A DNA stretch of 64,000 bases from DATDAH01 sp963725155 (GCA_963725155.1 CAVRXU010000002.1:1-64000); one strand, 5' to 3'; positions 37,384 to 46,207 are shown, counted from the first letter of the stretch. Numbers and translations: made by a program. Notes: generated from the letters alone by a model not told the origin.

Positions 37384-37917
37384 ATGGGATACCACCACGT
37401 GGCCATCGCCACCCGCGACCTGGACGCCACCCACCGCTTCTACACCGACGCCATGGGCTTCGAGCTGGTGCGGGTGGAGGCGGCGCCCACCGACGAGCCC
37501 GACGGCTGGGCCAAGCACCTCTTCTATGAGACCGGGGGCAACGGCATGTTCGCCGTCTGGGACCTCCACGACCCGCGGGTGGCCGACTTCGACCCCGCCA
37601 TCTCCACCGGACTCGGCCTGCCCATCTGGGTCAACCACGTCGCCTTCGACGCCGCGGACCTCGACGCCCTCGAAGCGGCCAAGGATCGCTGGCTGGACCT
37701 GGGCATCGACGTCATGGAGATCGACCACGGCTGGTGCCGGTCGGTGTACACGGTGGACCCGGCGGGCACGATGGTCGAGTGGTGCACGACGACCCGGGTG
37801 TTCACCGACGACGACCGCGGCGACGCGGCCCGGGACCTGGTCGACCCGGCCCCGACGCTCAAGACGCCGCCGGAGCCCGTCTTCCACCGGGCTGCCGACC
37901 GGGTGGCCACGGCCTGA
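37384..37917 (+). CDS. VOC-family metalloenzyme (glyoxalase/dioxygenase-like)
   Basis: 177 aa, two beta-alpha-beta halves with metal ligands where expected: GYHHVAIATRDLDATHRFY, WVNHVAFDAADLDALE and DPAGTMVEWCTTT (Glu). More complete than the 7.2-kb VOC protein. Substrate unknown. Confidence 0.85.
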   Translation: MGYHHVAIATRDLDATHRFYTDAMGFELVRVEAAPTDEPDGWAKHLFYETGGNGMFAVWDLHDPRVADFDPAISTGLGLPIWVNHVAFDAADLDALEAAKDRWLDLGIDVMEIDHGWCRSVYTVDPAGTMVEWCTTTRVFTDDDRGDAARDLVDPAPTLKTPPEPVFHRAADRVATA

Positions 37918-37987
37918 GCCCGACCTCCTGACCACACCGCCGCGTCCCGCCCTGGGCTACTGGCCCGATCCCGCCGACGCCCCCTCG

Positions 37988-39325
37988 GTGCCGCCCCGGC
38001 GCGAGCCCGTGGCCCTGGTCAGCGCCGACGGGGCCATCGTCCGGGGGATCCTGTGGACCCCAGCCTCCGGGCGCTGGCGCACAGCCGTCGCCCTCACCCA
38101 TCCCCGGGGTGACTTCAGCATCCACTACGCCTGCCCTCCCCTGGCCGCCGCCGGCTACGCCGTCCTCGGTTTCGCCACGCGGTACGTCAACAACGACACC
38201 GACTGCCTGCACGAGGCCTGCCTGGTCGACGTGGAGACGGCCGTCGCCCACCTGCGAGCTCTCGGGGCCGAGGCCGTCGTGCTCCTCGGGAACTCCGGTG
38301 GCGGGTCGCTCATGGCCATGGCCCAGACCACGGCGGCCGACCAGGGCCGTCCTCTCGGCGACGCCTACATCGCGCTGGCCGCGCACCCCGGCGAAGGCGA
38401 GTTCCTGCGCCAGGTGATCGACCCCTCGGTGACCGATGAGGACGACCCGCTGTCCATCGACCCGGAACTGGACATGTACCACCCGGACAATGGTTGGCGG
38501 CCGTGGCCCCAGGCGTCGTCCTACGACCCGGCCTGGCTGGCCCGCTACCGCTCGGCGCAGGGCGACAGGATGGCCCGCCTCGACGAGCGGGCGGAGGTGC
38601 TGCTCGCCGCCCGCCGTGTGGCGCGGGAGGAGGCGGCCGCCCTGGAGCGGGGCTCGCCCGCGTGGAACGAGGTGCGGCGGCTGGCCGTCCACGCTCGCTA
38701 CCTGACCATCCACCGCACGCTGGCCGACCCGGCCTACCTGGACCTGACCATCGACCCCGACGACCGAGAGCAGGGATCGGTCTTCGCTTTCCCGGATCCC
38801 CTCGACGCCAACTACGGCTACGGCGGGCTGGCTCGGACGATGACCGCGCGGGGCTGGCTGTCCACCTGGTCGGCGGCCCACTCCCGAGCCCGCATGGCCG
38901 ACACCCTCCCCCGGGTGACCGTGCCCACCCTGCTGGTCCACGCCACCGGCGACACCGAGATCCGGCTCCGGCAGGCCCACGAGATGGCCGAAGCCTGTGG
39001 CGCCGAGGACCGCACCTACGCCGAGGTGGCGGGAGCCCCGCACTACCTCGAGGGGCGACGGGTCGAAGCCATGGACCTGCTGATCGACTGGCTGCGCGAC
39101 CGCGTACCGGGTCCGGTGGCTGCCGGCCCGGTCACGCTGCTCACCACCGACGTGGTCGACCAGGAGGGCGGGCCTCGGCGCCGCACCATCCTCGGCGGCG
39201 CAGTCGCCATCGGCATCCTCGCCGGGGTCGGCCTGGCCGCGGCCACCGGCGCTCTGATCTGGCCCGTCATCGGGGCGGTCGCCGGCGTCGGAGTCGGTGA
39301 TCTGATCGCCGGTGGGCGAAGATGA
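37988..39325 (+). CDS. Alpha/beta hydrolase with C-terminal glycine-rich membrane segment
   Basis: About 445 aa. TAVALTHPRGDFSIHY gives the oxyanion loop region, VVLLGNSGGGSLMAMA the nucleophile elbow (GxSxG) and TLLVHATGDTEIRL the acid region; GAPHYLEGRR carries the His. After the domain comes a hydrophobic, glycine-rich tail (VAIGILAGVGLAAATGALIW). Protein-like sequence (GYWPDPADAPSVPPR) starts before the first standard start GTG 37988, so translation may begin at a rarer codon such as CTG 37928. Confidence 0.78.
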   Translation: MPPRREPVALVSADGAIVRGILWTPASGRWRTAVALTHPRGDFSIHYACPPLAAAGYAVLGFATRYVNNDTDCLHEACLVDVETAVAHLRALGAEAVVLLGNSGGGSLMAMAQTTAADQGRPLGDAYIALAAHPGEGEFLRQVIDPSVTDEDDPLSIDPELDMYHPDNGWRPWPQASSYDPAWLARYRSAQGDRMARLDERAEVLLAARRVAREEAAALERGSPAWNEVRRLAVHARYLTIHRTLADPAYLDLTIDPDDREQGSVFAFPDPLDANYGYGGLARTMTARGWLSTWSAAHSRARMADTLPRVTVPTLLVHATGDTEIRLRQAHEMAEACGAEDRTYAEVAGAPHYLEGRRVEAMDLLIDWLRDRVPGPVAAGPVTLLTTDVVDQEGGPRRRTILGGAVAIGILAGVGLAAATGALIWPVIGAVAGVGVGDLIAGGRR

Positions 39326-39329
39326 GGGC

Positions 39330-40445
39330 GTGAGCGGGGCTGACGCGCCGGGCGGGGAGGACGCCGGCGAGAAGATGGTGGGGCTGACGGGGCCACCGGC
39401 ACCGAGCCGGCGCTACTGGTCGCCCCTGCGCCTGGTGTTCCTGGTGTTCAGCGCGGCCACCCTCTACCTGCTCCTGCCCAAGATCCTCGACGTCCTCGAC
39501 CGCTGGACCGAGCTGCAGACCATCTCCTGGCCCTGGTTCGTGGTCATGCTCGGCTTCCAGGTGGGCAGCTTCGCCTGCATGTGGTGGCTCATCCGGATCG
39601 CCCTGCCTCAGACCGACTGGTTCGTCGCCGCCACCTCCCAGATGGCCGGGGCCGCCGTGGCCAAGGCCGTGCCCGGTGGCGCGGCCATCGGGGCCGCGCT
39701 TCAGTTCCGGATGCTGGCCGCCAGCGGCGTGCCCATGGGGACGGCGGGCTCGACCATGGCGGCCACGTCCATCGTCTCGACGGGGACGCTGTTCGCCCTG
39801 CCCTTCCTGGCCCTGATCCTGGCCTTCTTCGGAGCGCCGATCCCCAAGGGCCTGGTGCTCGTGGCCTGGGCCGGCGGGATCCTGTTCATGCTCCTGGTCA
39901 GCCTCGGCGTGGTGGCGGTCAACACCGATCGACCGCTCGAGGTCGTCGGGGGCTGGATCGAGAAGGTGGCCGGGCTCATTGCCCGGCGCCGGGGCCGACC
40001 CAACCGGTTCTCGGTGGCCCGCCTCCTGGCCGAGCGGGACCGGGTCAAGGCGGCGCTGGGCGAGCGCTGGGGCCAGGCGCTGGTCGCCTCGTCGGGGAAC
40101 TGGCTGCTCGACTACTTGGCGTTGGTCGCCGCCCTGCAGGCATTGGACGCCCGGCCCCGCATGAGCCTCGTCCTGCTGGCCTACGGCGCGGCCGCCGTGC
40201 TCGGCATGATCCCGCTGACCCCCGGTGGCCTCGGCTTCGTCGAGGCCGGACTGGTCGGTGCGCTCACCCTGGCCGGCGTCCCGGCCCAGGACGCCCTGCT
40301 GGCCACCCTCGCCTACCGCCTGGTCTCCTACTGGCTCCCCCTGCCCGCCGGCCTCGGGGCCTACATCGCCTTTCGGTTCCGCTACGGGAACCTCGGCGAG
40401 GAGGCTCCCGAGGGGGTGCCCCCCCTCCCCCGCAACCCGCACTGA
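39330..40445 (+). CDS. Flippase-like (LPG-synthase transmembrane) protein
   Basis: About 371-aa membrane protein of the family that also forms the C-terminus of the 14.6-kb protein, here without any kinase-like part. Markers are AVAKAVPGGAAIGAALQFRM and MIPLTPGGLGFVEAGLVGAL; the second is the PTPGGLG-type loop. About eight hydrophobic helices. Start GTG 39330 or GTG 39312, the latter overlapping the hydrolase stop by 14 bp. It converges on dnaB with 90 bp between stops. Confidence 0.82.
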   Translation: MSGADAPGGEDAGEKMVGLTGPPAPSRRYWSPLRLVFLVFSAATLYLLLPKILDVLDRWTELQTISWPWFVVMLGFQVGSFACMWWLIRIALPQTDWFVAATSQMAGAAVAKAVPGGAAIGAALQFRMLAASGVPMGTAGSTMAATSIVSTGTLFALPFLALILAFFGAPIPKGLVLVAWAGGILFMLLVSLGVVAVNTDRPLEVVGGWIEKVAGLIARRRGRPNRFSVARLLAERDRVKAALGERWGQALVASSGNWLLDYLALVAALQALDARPRMSLVLLAYGAAAVLGMIPLTPGGLGFVEAGLVGALTLAGVPAQDALLATLAYRLVSYWLPLPAGLGAYIAFRFRYGNLGEEAPEGVPPLPRNPH

Positions 40446-40535
40446 TCCGTCGGGCTGGCCACCGAACCCTGACCCCAACCGGTTCTGGAACTTGAACCTC
40501 GCGGTGGGCCACAAGCCGCAGGTTCCGGAATGGGA

Positions 40536-41909
40536 TCAGATGTTCTTGGCGCCGTCCTCGAACTTGGCGAAGCGGGGCAGGAAGGTCAGGTGCACCGTGC
40601 CGATGGGCCCGTTCCGGTGCTTGGCCACGATGAGCTCGGTGTCCCCGTCATCGGCCTTCTCCCGGTCGTACAATGCATCTCGGTAAATAAACATGACTAC
40701 GTCGCTATCTTGTTCTATCGAACCGCTTTCGCGTAAATCTGCGAGCGTCGGGCGCTTGTCCTGGCGGGCTTCGACGCCGCGGCTCAGCTGGCTGAGGGCG
40801 ATGACGGGGGTCTCCAGCTCGCGGGCGAGGATCTTGAGGCCCCGACTGATCTCGGCCACCTCGACCTGGCGGTTCTCGGCCGACGCCCGGCCGCTCATCA
40901 GCTGCAGGTAGTCGACGACGATCAGGCCGAGGTCGCCCAGCTGGCTCTTGAGACGCCGGGCCTTGGCCCGCAGCTCCATGATCGTGAGGTTGGGGTTGTC
41001 GTCGATCCAGAGCTCGGCGTCGCCGAGACGGCCGACGGCCCGGCTGATGCGCTTCCAGTCGTCGTCGGTGAGCTGGCCGGTGCGGATGCGACGGGAGTCG
41101 ACCCGGGCCTCGGAGCAGAGGAGGCGCTGGGTGAGCTCGACGTGGCTCATCTCCAGCGAGAACATCAGCACCGACTTCTTGGCCTGCATGGCCGCGCCGG
41201 CGACCATGGCCAGGGCCAGGCTGGTCTTGCCTGTGGCGGGGCGGGCCCCGATGATCACCAGCGAGCTGGGCTGGAAGCCACCGAGCATGTTGTCCAGGTC
41301 GGTGAACCCGGTGTGCAGCCCGGTGATCTCGCCCTTGTTCTCGTAGAGCTGCTCGAGCCGGTCGAGGCCGAGGTCCATGAGCTGGTGGATCGGCATCATG
41401 GTGTCGCTGATCCGGCGCTCGGCGATCCGGAACACCATCGACTCGGCCGTGTCCACGGCCTTGTCGACGTCGTCGGGGATGTCGTAGCCGAGCTGGGCCA
41501 CCTCGCCGCCGACCCCGATGAGCTTCCGCATCATCGCCCGCTCTTCGATGATCTTGGCGTAGAAGGAGGCGTTGGACGTGGCCGGCGTCGACGACTCGAG
41601 GTCGACCAGCGCCCCGGCCCCGCCGACCGACTCGAGCAGACCGGCCCGCTTCAGCTCCTCGGCGACGGTGATGGGGTCGGCGGGCTCCCCCTGGGCGTAG
41701 AGCGAGGTGATGGCGTCGAAGACGTGGGCGTGGGCCGGCTTGTAGAAGTCGTCGACGGTGACGATCTGGATGGCCGCCGAGATGGCATCGCTCGACAGCA
41801 GCATGGCCCCGAGCAGCGAGGCCTCGGCGTCGAGGTTGTGCGGCGGCACCCGACCCGCCGGCCGGGCCGGCTCGTCGAAATCCGCTGGATGAGGCGCGCC
41901 GTCACTCAT
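40536..41909 (-). CDS. dnaB: Replicative DNA helicase DnaB
   Basis: 457-aa hexameric replicative helicase. N-terminal primase-interacting domain (PPHNLDAEASLLGAMLLS), then RecA-like core: Walker A IIGARPATGKTSLALAM, LMFSLEMSHVELTQRLL, Walker B LIVVDYLQLMSG, QLSRGVEARQDKRP and DLRESGSIEQDSDVVMFI. No intein is present, although both common DnaB intein sites (P-loop and RESG/SIEQ) are visible. It follows rplI in the conserved rpsF-ssb-rpsR-rplI-dnaB order, but a small plus-strand gene lies between. A 75-nt stretch has aberrant codon use (see separate entry). Confidence 0.97.
   Translation of the reverse strand: MSDGAPHPADFDEPARPAGRVPPHNLDAEASLLGAMLLSSDAISAAIQIVTVDDFYKPAHAHVFDAITSLYAQGEPADPITVAEELKRAGLLESVGGAGALVDLESSTPATSNASFYAKIIEERAMMRKLIGVGGEVAQLGYDIPDDVDKAVDTAESMVFRIAERRISDTMMPIHQLMDLGLDRLEQLYENKGEITGLHTGFTDLDNMLGGFQPSSLVIIGARPATGKTSLALAMVAGAAMQAKKSVLMFSLEMSHVELTQRLLCSEARVDSRRIRTGQLTDDDWKRISRAVGRLGDAELWIDDNPNLTIMELRAKARRLKSQLGDLGLIVVDYLQLMSGRASAENRQVEVAEISRGLKILARELETPVIALSQLSRGVEARQDKRPTLADLRESGSIEQDSDVVMFIYRDALYDREKADDGDTELIVAKHRNGPIGTVHLTFLPRFAKFEDGAKNI
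40668..40742 (-). other. AT-rich, rare-codon island in dnaB at the RESG/SIEQ site
   Basis: Twenty-five consecutive codons (A-D-L-R-E-S-G to A-L-Y) contain 32 G+C of 75 bases (43%), while flanking dnaB is strongly GC-rich. TTA, ATA, GTA, TTT, ATT, CAA and TTG all occur here, codons that this genome otherwise avoids. The encoded protein is fully conserved, so the change is synonymous. The island covers the G/S junction at 40721/40722. Confidence 0.85.
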
Positions 41910-42172
41910 CGACGACGTCCCCCATTCCCCACGCCGTCACTCTGGCCCAGGACGCTCCGGATTCCAGGGGATGGGCCTGTGTAAATGGGGTGCGGGGCCG
42001 GGGAAATCTCCCCGCTCCCTGTGGACAGGATCGGGACCGGCGTCGGAGGACGTCGCGGCACGGCGGTTCCGGCCGAGCGGCGGCAACCGTGACCCGGTTC
42101 CATCCCATGAGTCTGGCTCGGGGGTGTGACAGTCAGCCCTCCGACAACGACTGCGACCTCGCCGCGAAGGAC

Positions 42173-42388
42173 ATGGGCTCCGAGCCCAAACGGCGGCTCA
42201 CGGACGACGAGAGCCGCGAGCTCGTCGAGGCGCATCGCCGTGCTGTCGAAGCTGACGGCGGTGTCGACCGTGCTCAGATCCGTCAGCAACTGACCATGAC
42301 GCCAGAGCAACGCCTGGCGTCCGGGACGAATCTGCGCCGCTTCTTGGCAGAAGCCCGCCGGGGCGCGTCCCGTCCCGAGCGCTCCTGA
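42173..42388 (+). CDS. Small hypothetical protein
   Basis: 71 aa, very charged: RRLTDDESRELVEAHRRAVE then TMTPEQRLASGTNLRRFLAE. It reads like a helical regulator or antitoxin-sized protein but no family is recognised. No clear ribosome-binding site precedes ATG 42173. It lies on the opposite strand inside a ribosomal/replication operon. The 263 bp before it (41910-42172) contain the dnaB promoter region only. Confidence 0.5.
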   Translation: MGSEPKRRLTDDESRELVEAHRRAVEADGGVDRAQIRQQLTMTPEQRLASGTNLRRFLAEARRGASRPERS

Positions 42389-42401
42389 TTCGAACGACGG
42401 A

Positions 42402-42848
42402 TCAGGCGGGGGTGACCTCGACGATGAGCGGGATCTGGACCTCGGGGTGCGGGCGGACCACGACCTCGTGGGTGCCCACCTCCTTGATGGCGTTGGCCAG
42501 TTCCAGATCGTGGCGGTCGATCTCGATCGAGGCCTGAGCGGCGACGGCATCGGCCACGTCGGCCGCGGTCACCGAGCCGAAGAGCTTGCCCTCGTCACCG
42601 GCGCGCATGGCGATGGTGATGGTGCGGCCGGCGAGCTGGGTGGCGACGCCTTCGGCGGCCTCCCGTTCGGCGGCGTCCTGCACGGCGCGGGACTTGGCCA
42701 TGGAGGCGGCCTGCTCGCGGGCCCCGGCCGTGACCTTGATGGCCAGGCCCTTGGGCAGCAGGAAGTTGCGGCCGTAGCCGTCGGCCACCTCGACGATGTC
42801 ACCGCGATGACCGAGCCCGGACACGTCGGAGCGCAGGATGAGCTCCAT
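42402..42848 (-). CDS. rplI: 50S ribosomal protein L9
   Basis: 148 aa, normal length. N-terminal rRNA-binding domain MELILRSDVSGLGHRGDIVE with GYGRNFLLPKGLA, connecting helix, and C-terminal domain KLFGSVTAADVADAV. The start shares one base with the rpsR stop (TGATG), so the two are translationally coupled. Confidence 0.97.
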   Translation of the reverse strand: MELILRSDVSGLGHRGDIVEVADGYGRNFLLPKGLAIKVTAGAREQAASMAKSRAVQDAAEREAAEGVATQLAGRTITIAMRAGDEGKLFGSVTAADVADAVAAQASIEIDRHDLELANAIKEVGTHEVVVRPHPEVQIPLIVEVTPA

Positions 42849-43330
42849 CAGCCCTCCTCAGCCGGGGCGCCGACCGCCTCGGCCTCGGGGGTGGCCTCCA
42901 CCTCGGGCGCGGCCTCGAAGGTGGCGTCGACACCGTCCAGCTCGGCCGCCAGGTCGAGCTCCTCGTCGCCCCCGGCGCCCGTGGGCGGCGGGGTCGCCGG
43001 CGTCGGCATGGGCATCGGGGCGTCGGCCCGAGGGCCCCGCTCGCCGCGATCCCGAGACGTGCGCTGGGTGGTGACCCGGCTGGTGTAGGGCAGCAGCGCC
43101 ATCTCACGGGCGTTCTTGATCGCCATGGCGATCTCGCTCTGCTGCTGCTGGGTGTTGCCGGTCACACGGCGGGCGCGGATCTTGGCCCGGTCACTCATGA
43201 ACCGGCGAAGGAGGTTGACGTCCTTCCAGTCCACGTACGGCACCTGCTCCTGGAGCAGGATGCTGACCTTCTTCTTGCCCCGCCGGGCGTTGTCCTTGTT
43301 CTTGGTCCGTCGGACCTGCTGCTTGGCCAT
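42848..43330 (-). CDS. rpsR: 30S ribosomal protein S18 with a long acidic C-terminal extension
   Basis: 160 aa, about twice the usual 75-90. Residues 1-85 are S18: VPYVDWKDVNLLRRFMSD, KIRARRVTGNTQQQQSEIAM, AIKNAREMALLPYT. The rest is a Pro/Met/Thr linker (PMPMPTPATPPPTG) and an acidic tail rich in Glu and Ala. A three-base junction TAG/ATG links it directly to ssb upstream. Confidence 0.95.
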   Translation of the reverse strand: MAKQQVRRTKNKDNARRGKKKVSILLQEQVPYVDWKDVNLLRRFMSDRAKIRARRVTGNTQQQQSEIAMAIKNAREMALLPYTSRVTTQRTSRDRGERGPRADAPMPMPTPATPPPTGAGGDEELDLAAELDGVDATFEAAPEVEATPEAEAVGAPAEEG

Positions 43331-43830
43331 CTAGAAGGGCTCCTCGTCCGGGTCGTAGCCGCCGCCGCCGCCGACTCGCCGCCGCCGGTCGGCTCGCTGG
43401 GAGCGGGTCGGCTGCTGCCGCCCCCACCACCGCCACCGCCGGCGTAGCCGCCGCCGTCGCCGCCTTCGCGACGCTCGTTCTTGGTGATCTGGGCCGTAGC
43501 CCACCGCAGGCTGGGGGCGATGTCGTCGGCCACGATCTCGACCTTCGAGCGCTTGTCGCCCTCCTGGGTCTCCCAGGACCGCTGGTCCAGGCGGCCGGTC
43601 ACGACGACCCGACCACCCTTGGGAACGGACTCGGCCACGTTCTCGGCCAGCTGCGCCCAGCAGGTGACGTCGAAGAAGGAGGTCGACTCCTCCCACTCGT
43701 TGTTGCGGTTCTGCCAGCGTCGGTTCACGGCCACGCCGAAGGTGGCGACGGCCTGGCCGCTGGCGGTGAACCGCAGTTCGGGCTCGCGCGTGGCGTTGCC
43801 CACGATGGTGACGGTGTTGCCTGGTGCCAT
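43331..43830 (-). CDS. ssb: Single-stranded DNA-binding protein (frameshifted near C-terminus)
   Basis: OB-fold SSB: TVTIVGNATREPELRFTASG, AVNRRWQNRNNEWEEST, DVTCWAQLAENVAESVPKG and VVVTGRLDQRSWETQEGDKR, followed by a Gly-rich linker. The linker runs out of frame around 43370-43378, in a GGC repeat. The other frame supplies GGYDPDEEPF and a stop at 43331, the canonical acidic tip that recruits repair and replication proteins. Because SSB and its tip are essential, this is almost certainly an assembly indel. Located between rpsF and rpsR as usual. Confidence 0.95.
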
Positions 43831-43847
43831 TTGCTCTGCTCCTTGGA

Positions 43848-44195
43848 TCAGCCGGCGGGAGCCGGCTCCACCGAGTCCCCGAGCAGGCCGCGGCGGGTGG
43901 CCTCGGCATCGGGGAGACGGAAGGTCTTGTGGCGGACGGTCTCGTCCGCCAGGCGGAGGAAGCGATCGACCTCGTGGAGGTCGGTGGCCTCGGTCACGAT
44001 CTCCAGGACGACGTAGTAGCCCTCGTCCTTGTGATCGATCTCGTAGGCGAACTTGCGCATGCCCCACTTGTCGGTGGTGGCCACGCGCCCACCGGCGTCC
44101 CCGATCATCGAGGTCACCTGGTTGAGCAGCCCGTCGATGGTGGACTCGTCGACCTCGCGGTCGAAGATCACCATGAGTTCATACACCCGCGTCAT
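43848..44195 (-). CDS. rpsF: 30S ribosomal protein S6
   Basis: 115 aa. MTRVYELMVIFDREVDES, GKWG-type turn DKWGMRKFAYEIDHKDEGYY and FLRLADETVRHKTFRLPD are all standard S6. First gene of the rpsF-ssb-rpsR-rplI set; 17 bp separate it from ssb. Confidence 0.97.
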   Translation of the reverse strand: MTRVYELMVIFDREVDESTIDGLLNQVTSMIGDAGGRVATTDKWGMRKFAYEIDHKDEGYYVVLEIVTEATDLHEVDRFLRLADETVRHKTFRLPDAEATRRGLLGDSVEPAPAG

Positions 44196-44238
44196 GCGAG
44201 CATCACTTCCCTTCGGTTCCGGCGCCGATGCACCTGGA

Positions 44239-44279
44239 GCCCCGGTGGGGGCAGGGTCGGTGTCTCCCCGGAGGGAGAC
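44239..44279 (-). promoter_or_regulatory. Two tetraloop hairpins in the rpsF leader
   Basis: On the minus strand GTCTCCC-TCCG-GGGAGAC is followed by GCCCC-CACC-GGGGC, about 45-85 nt upstream of rpsF. S6:S18 complexes regulate such leaders in many bacteria through CCG-bearing hairpins; similarity to that motif is only suggestive here. Confidence 0.3.
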
Positions 44280-44359
44280 CTTGTCGGCCCCCGAGGCTAA
44301 CGGGGCGCGCCCGTACTTCCTTCATGACCGCAGTGTCCCCCGGAGCTGTGACAGTCGAG

Positions 44360-44945
44360 TCAGAAATCGGCGGCACACGCCCCGGTCTGAACGAGACGGG
44401 CGCCGGGTCCGTCGAGGCCGATGCTGGCGAGGGCGCCCTGCGGGACCTCCACCGTGTCGGCGTAGGGCCCCTCGGGCGGGTAGCCCGGGCACTGGTCGCC
44501 GAGGTCCAGGCAGGGGTCCATGTCCGCGGTCGAGACGATGGCCCCCTCGGCGTCGAGGTAGGCGATGGACAGCGGCATCGGCGTGTCCCGCATCCAGAAG
44601 CCGCCGTCCCGGCTGCCCTCGGGGAAGTCGAACAGCATCCCGGCGTAGTCGCCCAGGTTGACCACGTTCATCAGCCCCTGGGTGTACTGCTCGGCGGCGG
44701 CGGCCAACAGCAGGCAGGACTCCACGACGGCACCCTCCTGGCTGGTCACCGACACACCGACCTCGTCGAAGCCCGGGATCGTCACTCGCCCGGACGCCGA
44801 CTCGCTGCCCCTCGGCGGACAGGTCGATGGGATCAGCCACGGTCACGGGCGCCACGGTGGTGACCGCGGTCCCGCCGCCGTCGTCGGCACAGCCGGCGAC
44901 GACGACCACCACGACCAGCGACTTGGCGAGACGGGACCACCACAT
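44360..44945 (-). CDS. DUF192-family lipoprotein (frameshifted)
   Basis: About 195 aa when joined. N-terminal lipoprotein signal LVVVVVVAGCADDGGG from ATG 44945. DUF192 domain in the second frame: YAGMLFDFPEGSRDGGFWMR, TPMPLSIAYLDAEGAIVS and PYADTVEVPQGALASIGL. The frame changes at about 44815 inside GAGGGGC, a G-homopolymer. One base less or more would join SAE to SESASGRVTIPGF. Function of DUF192 is unknown. Confidence 0.82.
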
Positions 44946-44975
44946 GGGTGGTCCAGTGTGGCGGTTGGCCGAGCG

Positions 44976-45839
44976 CTACCCGGCGCGGCCGTAGAGGCCG
45001 AGGGTCTCGGCCACCTCGTCGGAGAGGTGGTAGCTCTCGGCCTCGGAGGGGAAGGTGCCCCTGCGCACGTCGTCGACGTAGTGGGCCATGGCCCCCACCA
45101 TCTCCTCCTTCATGGACGCGTACCGGCGCACGAACTTGGGCGAGATGCGGTCCTCGATGCCGAGCAGGTCGTGGGCGACCAGCACCTGACCGTCACAACC
45201 GGGGCCGGCGCCGATGCCGATGGTGGGCACGTCGACGGCCTCGGTGACCATCTGGGCCACCTCGGTGGGCACGCCCTCCAGCACGACGGCGAAGCACCCG
45301 GCGTGGGCCAGCGCCTTGGCGTCGGCCACCAGGTCCAGCGCGGCCTGGTGGGCTTTGGCCTGCACCTTGAAGCCGCCCATGGCCTTGATGGACTGCGGGG
45401 TCAGGCCGAGGTGACCCATGACGGGCATCTCGGCGTCGAGGATGGCCTCGATCATCGGCAGGCGCTTCTGGCCGCCCTCCAGCTTGACCGAGCCGGCGCC
45501 GGCCCGGATGAGCTGGGCCGCGTTGCGCACGGTCTCCTCGGTGGACACGTGGTAGCTCATCCACGGCATGTCGCCCACGATGAGAGGGCGGGGTCGGGCC
45601 CGGGCCACGGCCGCGGTGTGATGGGCCATGTCGTCGATGGTGACCTGGAGGGTGTCCTCGTAGCCGAGGACCACCATGGCGACCGAGTCGCCGACCAGGA
45701 TCAGGTCGACGCCGGCCTCATCGGCGATGCGAGCGCCGGGCGCGTCGTAGGCGGTGACCATGACCAGGGGATCGTGTCCGTCCCGGACCTTGCGGTGCCG
45801 GATGTCGGGCGCGGTGACAGGCTTGCTCATCGAAGCCAT
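44976..45839 (-). CDS. panB: 3-methyl-2-oxobutanoate hydroxymethyltransferase
   Basis: 287 aa, normal size. First step of pantothenate synthesis: adds a hydroxymethyl group from methylene-THF to ketoisovalerate. Motifs: MVTAYDAPGARIADEAGVDL, ILVGDSVAMVVLGYEDTL (Mg2+ Asp), GDMPWMSYHVSTEE, VKLEGGQ, VMGHLGLTPQSI and VVLEGVPTEVA, plus IGIGAGPGCDGQVLV. No panC or panD is adjacent. Confidence 0.95.
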   Translation of the reverse strand: MASMSKPVTAPDIRHRKVRDGHDPLVMVTAYDAPGARIADEAGVDLILVGDSVAMVVLGYEDTLQVTIDDMAHHTAAVARARPRPLIVGDMPWMSYHVSTEETVRNAAQLIRAGAGSVKLEGGQKRLPMIEAILDAEMPVMGHLGLTPQSIKAMGGFKVQAKAHQAALDLVADAKALAHAGCFAVVLEGVPTEVAQMVTEAVDVPTIGIGAGPGCDGQVLVAHDLLGIEDRISPKFVRRYASMKEEMVGAMAHYVDDVRRGTFPSEAESYHLSDEVAETLGLYGRAG

Positions 45840-45994
45840 CTCCTTCTCGTCCAGCGCACATTCGGCTGCCGGCGATGGCCGTCAGCTTACCCTGGGACCC
45901 CGATGCCAGACCAGACCAATGGGCGGCGGAGCCGATCGGCGGGCCGGAATGAGGCCCGCAAGGCGATGGGCGCCAGCGAAGAGCCCTCAGCACG

Positions 45995-46207
45995 GTGACC
46001 ACGGGCACATGTGACTCCTGCGGCCGCGCCGACGAGGACGTGACCGAGGTCGTCCGGGTCTACGTCGTGCCCGAGTCCTGGGACCAGGAGCGTCAGGTGA
46101 CCGAGGCCGAGGGCACGGAGCAGTGGTGCTTCCCCTGCTTGACCCACTACCCGCACCGGGTCGTCGGAGCCGAGGACGCGGCGGGCGACGGCGATCAGTC
46201 GACGTAG
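45995..46207 (+). CDS. Small zinc-ribbon-like protein
   Basis: 70 aa with CDSCGRAD and later WCFPCLTHYPH, a CxxC...CxxC pair that could bind zinc. Function unknown. GTG 45995. Its 3' end overlaps the convergent DUF5522 gene by 13 bp. Confidence 0.65.
   Translation: MTTGTCDSCGRADEDVTEVVRVYVVPESWDQERQVTEAEGTEQWCFPCLTHYPHRVVGAEDAAGDGDQST

Noticed and set aside
39267..40514. Long minus-strand frame opposite the 39.3-kb flippase gene
   Set aside because: Composition is of the shadow type (Gly, Gln, His, Glu-rich) and the plus strand has clear transmembrane helices.
40536..41909. Intein inside dnaB
   Set aside because: Protein sequence is continuous through the P-loop and RESG/SIEQ sites and total length is normal.
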